From Paragordius varius (taxonomy: Eukaryota; Nematomorpha): a DNA stretch of 64,000 nt. The translations under genes were made by a program, and so were the position numbers. Where the stretch lies: NCBI GenBank assembly GCA_964247055.1, contig OZ176050.1:10478001-10542000 (forward strand), given 5' to 3'. The notes below the pieces were generated by a model that did no database searches, was not told the origin of the DNA, and saw nothing but the letters and a program-made list of their open reading frames with translations. Shown here piece after piece: positions 59,711-64,000 of the stretch (its first letter is position 1; every line of letters starts with the position of its first letter).

Positions 59711-60330
59711 GTGTGGTTTTACCATAGCGTGACTTTCACTTTGCTAAGTTGACTGGTGGCATTAATAATTCTATAGGTGTAGCCGTTATAGGTTATAATT
59801 TAAATAATTATTTGTGAGCTTTTGGGAAATTTGTATCTAGCCCCAACTACAATATATATTTAAAATTAAACAGAACAGATCATTATAAAATTTTAACTTT
59901 TAGCCATATTGATTGGATATTATTAAAAGTAATTGATTTCATATTTGACGGTTTGATAAAATGATAAATTCCGAACAGAATCATTTTAATTGATATCGTA
60001 AAAAGGTTTAATTTTTAATTTTCCCTAATACTAATAATTCTTACAAATGTTGAGATTATTTGTTAGAGCAGCAATATAATTTTCTCACTAAGCGACACAT
60101 AAGGGAAAAGCTACCTATTTAATTTTGTGCATTATAAATCATAAGCTTATTTATTATGTATTCACATAAACATTTATAAAATTTATTTTTTGTTTGCTAT
60201 TATTCCAAACAATTTGCAATTTTAGTTATACAATCAAAATTTTTCTTGGGACATTTGTGGGTTTTATTAAAATTCAAATATAATTCAAAGTAATATAAAT
60301 CAAATATATTATCATTTATTTACATTATAA
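59711..60330. other. Stretch without a recognised feature
   Basis: AT-rich DNA between the mariner relic and the coding-like segment at 60331; I see nothing I can support. Confidence 0.5.
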
Positions 60331-60549
60331 TATAAAAAATTTTGCGATGCTGCGGAGGTTAGAAATCTCAGCCATCGTTATTTAGGTGAAATAAGGAAAG
60401 TAGTTTCCAACTCTCTGAAACTACTGAAAATGTTGATGGTTGATCTGGCATTTCCTCATAATCTCCGGTTTTGGATTGAGTCTATCGATAAGTATAAATT
60501 CAATTTAATCTCACGGTTGCTGAGAGGTCCTTATTTTCAGCATTCTTAG
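60331..60549 (+). CDS. Orphan coding-like segment, possible 3' exon
   Basis: Seventy-two open codons ending in TAG, GC-richer than the surroundings: KKFCDAAEVRNLSHRYLGEI, VVSNSLKLLKMLMVDLAFPH, NLRFWIESIDKYKFNLISRL, RGPYFQHS. The composition looks like an alpha-helical protein. A GGTTAG acceptor at 60357-60362 would fit phase 2. No upstream exon was found among the transposons to the left and I recognise no family. Its 3' end faces that of the next entry. Confidence 0.4.
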   Translation, partial: YKKFCDAAEVRNLSHRYLGEIRKVVSNSLKLLKMLMVDLAFPHNLRFWIESIDKYKFNLISRLLRGPYFQHS

Positions 60550-60885
60550 AACTAGCAAGCATTTTACTCAAATGCTACGGAAAGAGGGAGGCAAATTTAT
60601 ATATATAATATACCAATCTATCGAAGACTAGATTGATGATATCGACAAAATATAATTATTATACATCACATTCGTCCCAAAAGCTTCACACAAATAATCG
60701 ATAAAATTATCCTCTATAATAGCTACATCTATAAAATTATTATTTTAAACCTTCAAAAATGCGTACAAAAATTTTTAGCATCTCAAATTTTTAATTAAAA
60801 GATTCGTTGGTAATTATCACACATAATGACTTAAAATCAAAAGAGTTGAAGATGGCCAATGCCGGCAGGAAGTTAAATGATTATC

Positions 60886-61109
60886 TTAGTCTAGGTACTC
60901 TCCCTCACTGTCCACTTTCTTCACTTCATTGTTGGTTTGGGTATTCAGGAGTTTGATATTTATCGTCACACAATCACTGTCCCACTCTAAACTGCAATAC
61001 AGATCCAACATCGGCTTGATTGTATCCGTAAGATCCTGCCAATCCGTTGTAATTTCTTTGAACAGATCGATTAATTTTGTTACCCATAAAATAAATTTAA
61101 TTTTATATT
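60886..61109 (-). CDS. Orphan coding-like segment, possible 3' exon
   Basis: About 74 open codons ending in TAA, with clearly raised GC and an acidic, soluble composition: LIDLFKEITTDWQDLTDTIK, PMLDLYCSLEWDSDCVTIN, LLNTQTNNEVKKVDSEGEYL. The acceptor would be GGTAAG just upstream. A further open stretch, MLLIALARDRTQTTNDKM, lies at 61120-61180 on the same strand. No known family recognised. The GC contrast with neighbours could reflect strong coding constraint or recent transfer. Confidence 0.45.
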
Positions 61110-61138
61110 CTTACCACATCTTATCGTTAGTCGTCTGA
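60929..61138 (+). other. Antisense shadow of the orphan segment
   Basis: The plus-strand frame here overlaps the minus-strand coding-like segment and has a Ser/Val/Ile-rich composition with no protein features; listed so that it is not taken for a gene. Confidence 0.6.
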
Positions 61139-61627
61139 GTGCGGTCTCTTGCTAAGGCTATCAACAACATTTGGGCAAATTTATTTTATATTATAACACT
61201 GTGACTGAAATAGGGGGCCATAAATATATCCCGAGACTTTGCGTTTAGTGTAAAAGAATTGCATTTCAGTAAAACAAAATAATTTGGGACTTTCGGAGCC
61301 CACATATAAAAATTAAATTTTTCAAAAAATATTGTTTTGTAATTAGGTTGTTTATGATATATTATAGTGATATTTTTTGTAATGAAGTATTAGATTTTCA
61401 CCAAAAAAGTTTTATTTACAAAAATGTAAATAACTTTCTTGAATCACTCCTAGGGGCCAAAACCAAATGCACAATAATCCATTTTCCTATAGAATCATAA
61501 TTAATCAGGATATTTTTACCTCCCGATTTCGTCCGGTGTGTATATGCAACGAAAATCAAAGTGTATTATTTTTTATAAAAAAATTTATCGAATTAATATA
61601 TTTACATATAATTTGAATATGAATAAA

Positions 61628-61631
<4 letters not shown>

Positions 61632-61682
<51 letters not shown>
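61632..61682. repeat. (TA)n microsatellite at Helitron 3' end
   Basis: About 25 TA units that stop at the CTAG terminus of the Helitron on its right. Confidence 0.95.
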
Positions 61683-61683
<1 letters not shown>

Positions 61684-63410
61684 TAGCGTAAATCTCGTGC
61701 TGCTACGCAGCCCGAGGTAGTCCTTCGGACTTCTGGGGGGTGGGGGAGGGGTTATTTGAAAAAAGGGACAATAAAATGATCCACATATGTGGATTATTTC
61801 GAAACATTATTTAATAGCTATGGATTGTTTACTTGAGGGAAAAATAGATTTAAAAAAATATTTATACATATGATAGAAACTATTTACTCAGCAGCTATCA
61901 TCAAAGAAACGCTTGACTAAAATTTTAGCCTTTTAACAGGTAATACGAAAAAACCTTCTCGAATTTTTACAGTCTCATACCTTGGGCAAAAAAATACAAT
62001 CAAAAAATTATTTTTGTGGACTTTGTTATTTTTGAAAAAAATGGCATTTTACGGGGGTAGCGGGTAAAAAGAGGGCCTAAATCAAAAGTGAGTCGACTAT
62101 GTTCAGCGCGATCAAAAATAAGTAAACAAAAATCATATTTGAAATTGAATAGTCCAACACGTTCTCCAAAAATTTGACTTAACCCATTTTTCCCACGGGG
62201 GGCCCGAACTAAGGACCTAATTCCAAAAAAGAACGAAGCTATTGTCGGGGCATTCATTAATGATTATATTTTTTCGAAGTTTGGATTTGAATGGGTCTAC
62301 CGGTTTTCCTGTACCAGATCACAAAGCCAGCATTTTCCATTTTTATAAATATATAGATTACCATAAATAATGTATTAATATCCATATATCTTTTAACATG
62401 CTATACATATGATAGATACTCCTTACTCAGCATCTATCATCAAAGAAACGCTTGACAAAAATTTTTGCCTTTTAACAGGTAATACAAAAAAACCTTCTCG
62501 AATTTTTACAGTCTCATATCTTGGGCAAAAAAATACAATCAAAAAATTATTTTTGTGGACTTTGTTTTTTTTGAAAAAAATGGTATTTTACGGGGGTAGC
62601 GGGTAAAAAGAGGGCCTAAATCAAAAGTGAGTCGACTATGTTCAGCGCGATCAAAAATAAGTAAATAAAAATCATATTTGAAAATGAATGGTCCAACACG
62701 TTCTCCAAAAAATTGACTTAACCCATTTTTCACACGGGGTGGGCCCGAACTGGGAACCTAATTCCAGAAAAGGGCGAAGCTATTGTCGGGGCATTCCTTA
62801 ATGATTATATTTTTTCGAAGTTTGGATTTGAATGGGTCTACCGGTTTTCCGGAAACGGATCACAAAGTTACATGAGGAATCAGTTTTTAGCGGGTAGCTC
62901 CTTACCCAGCAGCTATCATCAAAAAACGCCTGACTAAAATTTTTGACTTTCAACAGGGAATACGTGGAATCCATATAGAATTTTTACGGTCTCATACCTA
63001 GGGTCGAAAAATCGATTTAAAAATTATTTTTGTGGACTTTGTTTTTTGAAAAAAATGGCATTTTACGGGGGGAGCGGGTAAAAAGAGGGCCCAAATCAAA
63101 AATGTGACCCCACTATGTTCGGCGCAATCGAAAATAAATAAACAAAAATCATATTTGAAATAGAATGGACCAACACGTTCTCCGGAAAATTGTCTTAAAG
63201 ACACGATTTTTGTAGACTTCTATTTTAAAAAAAACCGTTTTTCACACGGGGTGGGCCCGAACTGGGGGCCTATTTCAAAAAAAGGGCGAAGCTATTGTCG
63301 GGGCATTCATTAATGATTAAATTTTTTCGAAGTTTGGATTTGAATGGGTCTACCGGTTTTCCTGTACCAGATCACAAAGCCAGCATTTTCCATTTTTATA
63401 AATATATAGA
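61683..63410 (-). mobile_element. Helitron, non-autonomous, with partial tandem copies
   Basis: On the minus strand the 5' end at 63410 reads A then TCTATATATTTATAAAAATG, and the 3' end reads a 23-nt hairpin (61694-61716: CTCGTGCTGC, loop TAC, GCAGCCCGAG, one mismatch), seven bases, then CTAG followed by T. These are textbook Helitron termini with insertion between A and T. An identical internal 5' end lies at 62357, so 61683-62357 is by itself a complete 675-bp unit. Three homologous blocks of roughly 450-530 bp (about 61865-62357, 62405-62860, 62880-63410) follow each other. No coding sequence; the 60-85-codon frames here are repeat copies of each other. Confidence 0.85.
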
Positions 63411-64000
63411 TTAATAAATTCTAACTATGTAAGACTGCATAAGCATCTATGGTATTTAGGTTGCGATGTTTATATTTTTTAAATTATTGGCTTTCAAAAA
63501 GAGGAAGGGGGCACCATAAGAGTTTTACTCCCCGTGCGCCGTAAATGCTCATCACGCCACTGTATTAATGACAAATATAACATTAAATATATGCCATTTA
63601 TAACCGGTCACAGTTATGAACATTTATAAATAAAATTCTAAACCAGATTGTTCGCATTTAATACACAAATTTATAGTATATATAGGGTATTTATTAAAAA
63701 AAAATTTTAAAGAAAGAATCAGTTTTGCCAGTCAAAAATATTTTTTTAATTTTTGCATCTCGCTTTACAGTATTTGTATTTCATCATTTACATAACAAAT
63801 GATTATGCTTCATATGCAAAAAAATTGAAATTGTACTAATAGCTTTTTATATAGTCGTGTCCTAAATCGTTGACAAACTATTCTAGACGGCATATAAAAG
63901 GGAAAAAATGACTTTTTTGTCCGAATAGTTGATAACTGATGATCGGAAATGCGCCTTAAATGAAAAAAAGTATATATAATTAATACACATCAAAATTTAG
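63411..64000. other. Right-edge stretch with transposon debris
   Basis: 63490-63565 holds GGGGGCACC and CATCACGCCACTG, words like those of decayed DNA-transposon ends elsewhere in the window. The rest is AT-rich with nothing supported. Confidence 0.45.

Noticed and set aside
62000-63204. Three similar minus-strand frames of 64-85 codons, as if a small gene family
   Set aside because: They are the repeated blocks of the non-autonomous Helitron and carry no known domain.

Overview
The window is very AT-rich nuclear DNA from an animal. The evidence is spliced genes with clear metazoan homologues (a BIG1/BIG2-type Sec7 exchange factor, an acetylcholinesterase-like enzyme, an OXNAD1-like oxidoreductase, a nucleolin-like two-RRM protein), many (TA)n tracts, and remains of LINE, SINE, hAT, mariner and Helitron elements. 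Several introns are only 21 to 31 nt long and sit beside introns of hundreds to thousands of bases. Introns this short among animals recall what I know of dicyemid and orthonectid mesozoans, but I cannot place the species.

Layout. 75-14541 (-): most of an ARFGEF gene, 27 exons read here, running off the left edge; its introns hold three hAT-type MITEs or remnants, a tRNA-derived SINE, two LINE pieces and a foldback-like element. 14542-24008: gene-poor, with one MITE, a SINE relic, a (TA)n tract and a weak candidate exon. 24009-27413 (+): cholinesterase in three exons. 28503-28757 (-): an unidentified hydrophobic reading frame. 28959-30173 (+): OXNAD1-like gene in five exons with three introns of 21, 24 and 22 nt. 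31880-40081 (-): nucleolin-like gene in 16 exons, 5' end not resolved, with a LINE relic in its largest intron. 40082-51036: mostly non-coding, with an unidentified three-exon gene end at 45052-46794 (-). 51037-63410: a transposon-dense block (complete-ended hAT, two Helitron-like elements, a second foldback-like element, a TIR element, a mariner relic), with two convergent orphan coding segments at 60331-60549 (+) and 60886-61109 (-).

The genes are unrelated in function and do not form an operon: ARFGEF acts in trans-Golgi ARF activation, the cholinesterase is secreted, the OXNAD1-like protein is a probable flavin/NAD oxidoreductase, and the nucleolin-like protein should be nuclear. Exon borders were set by eye from GT/AG sites, homology and phase. 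Phase is continuous across all joined exons of the four named genes, except one gap in ARFGEF between 6860 and 4659.
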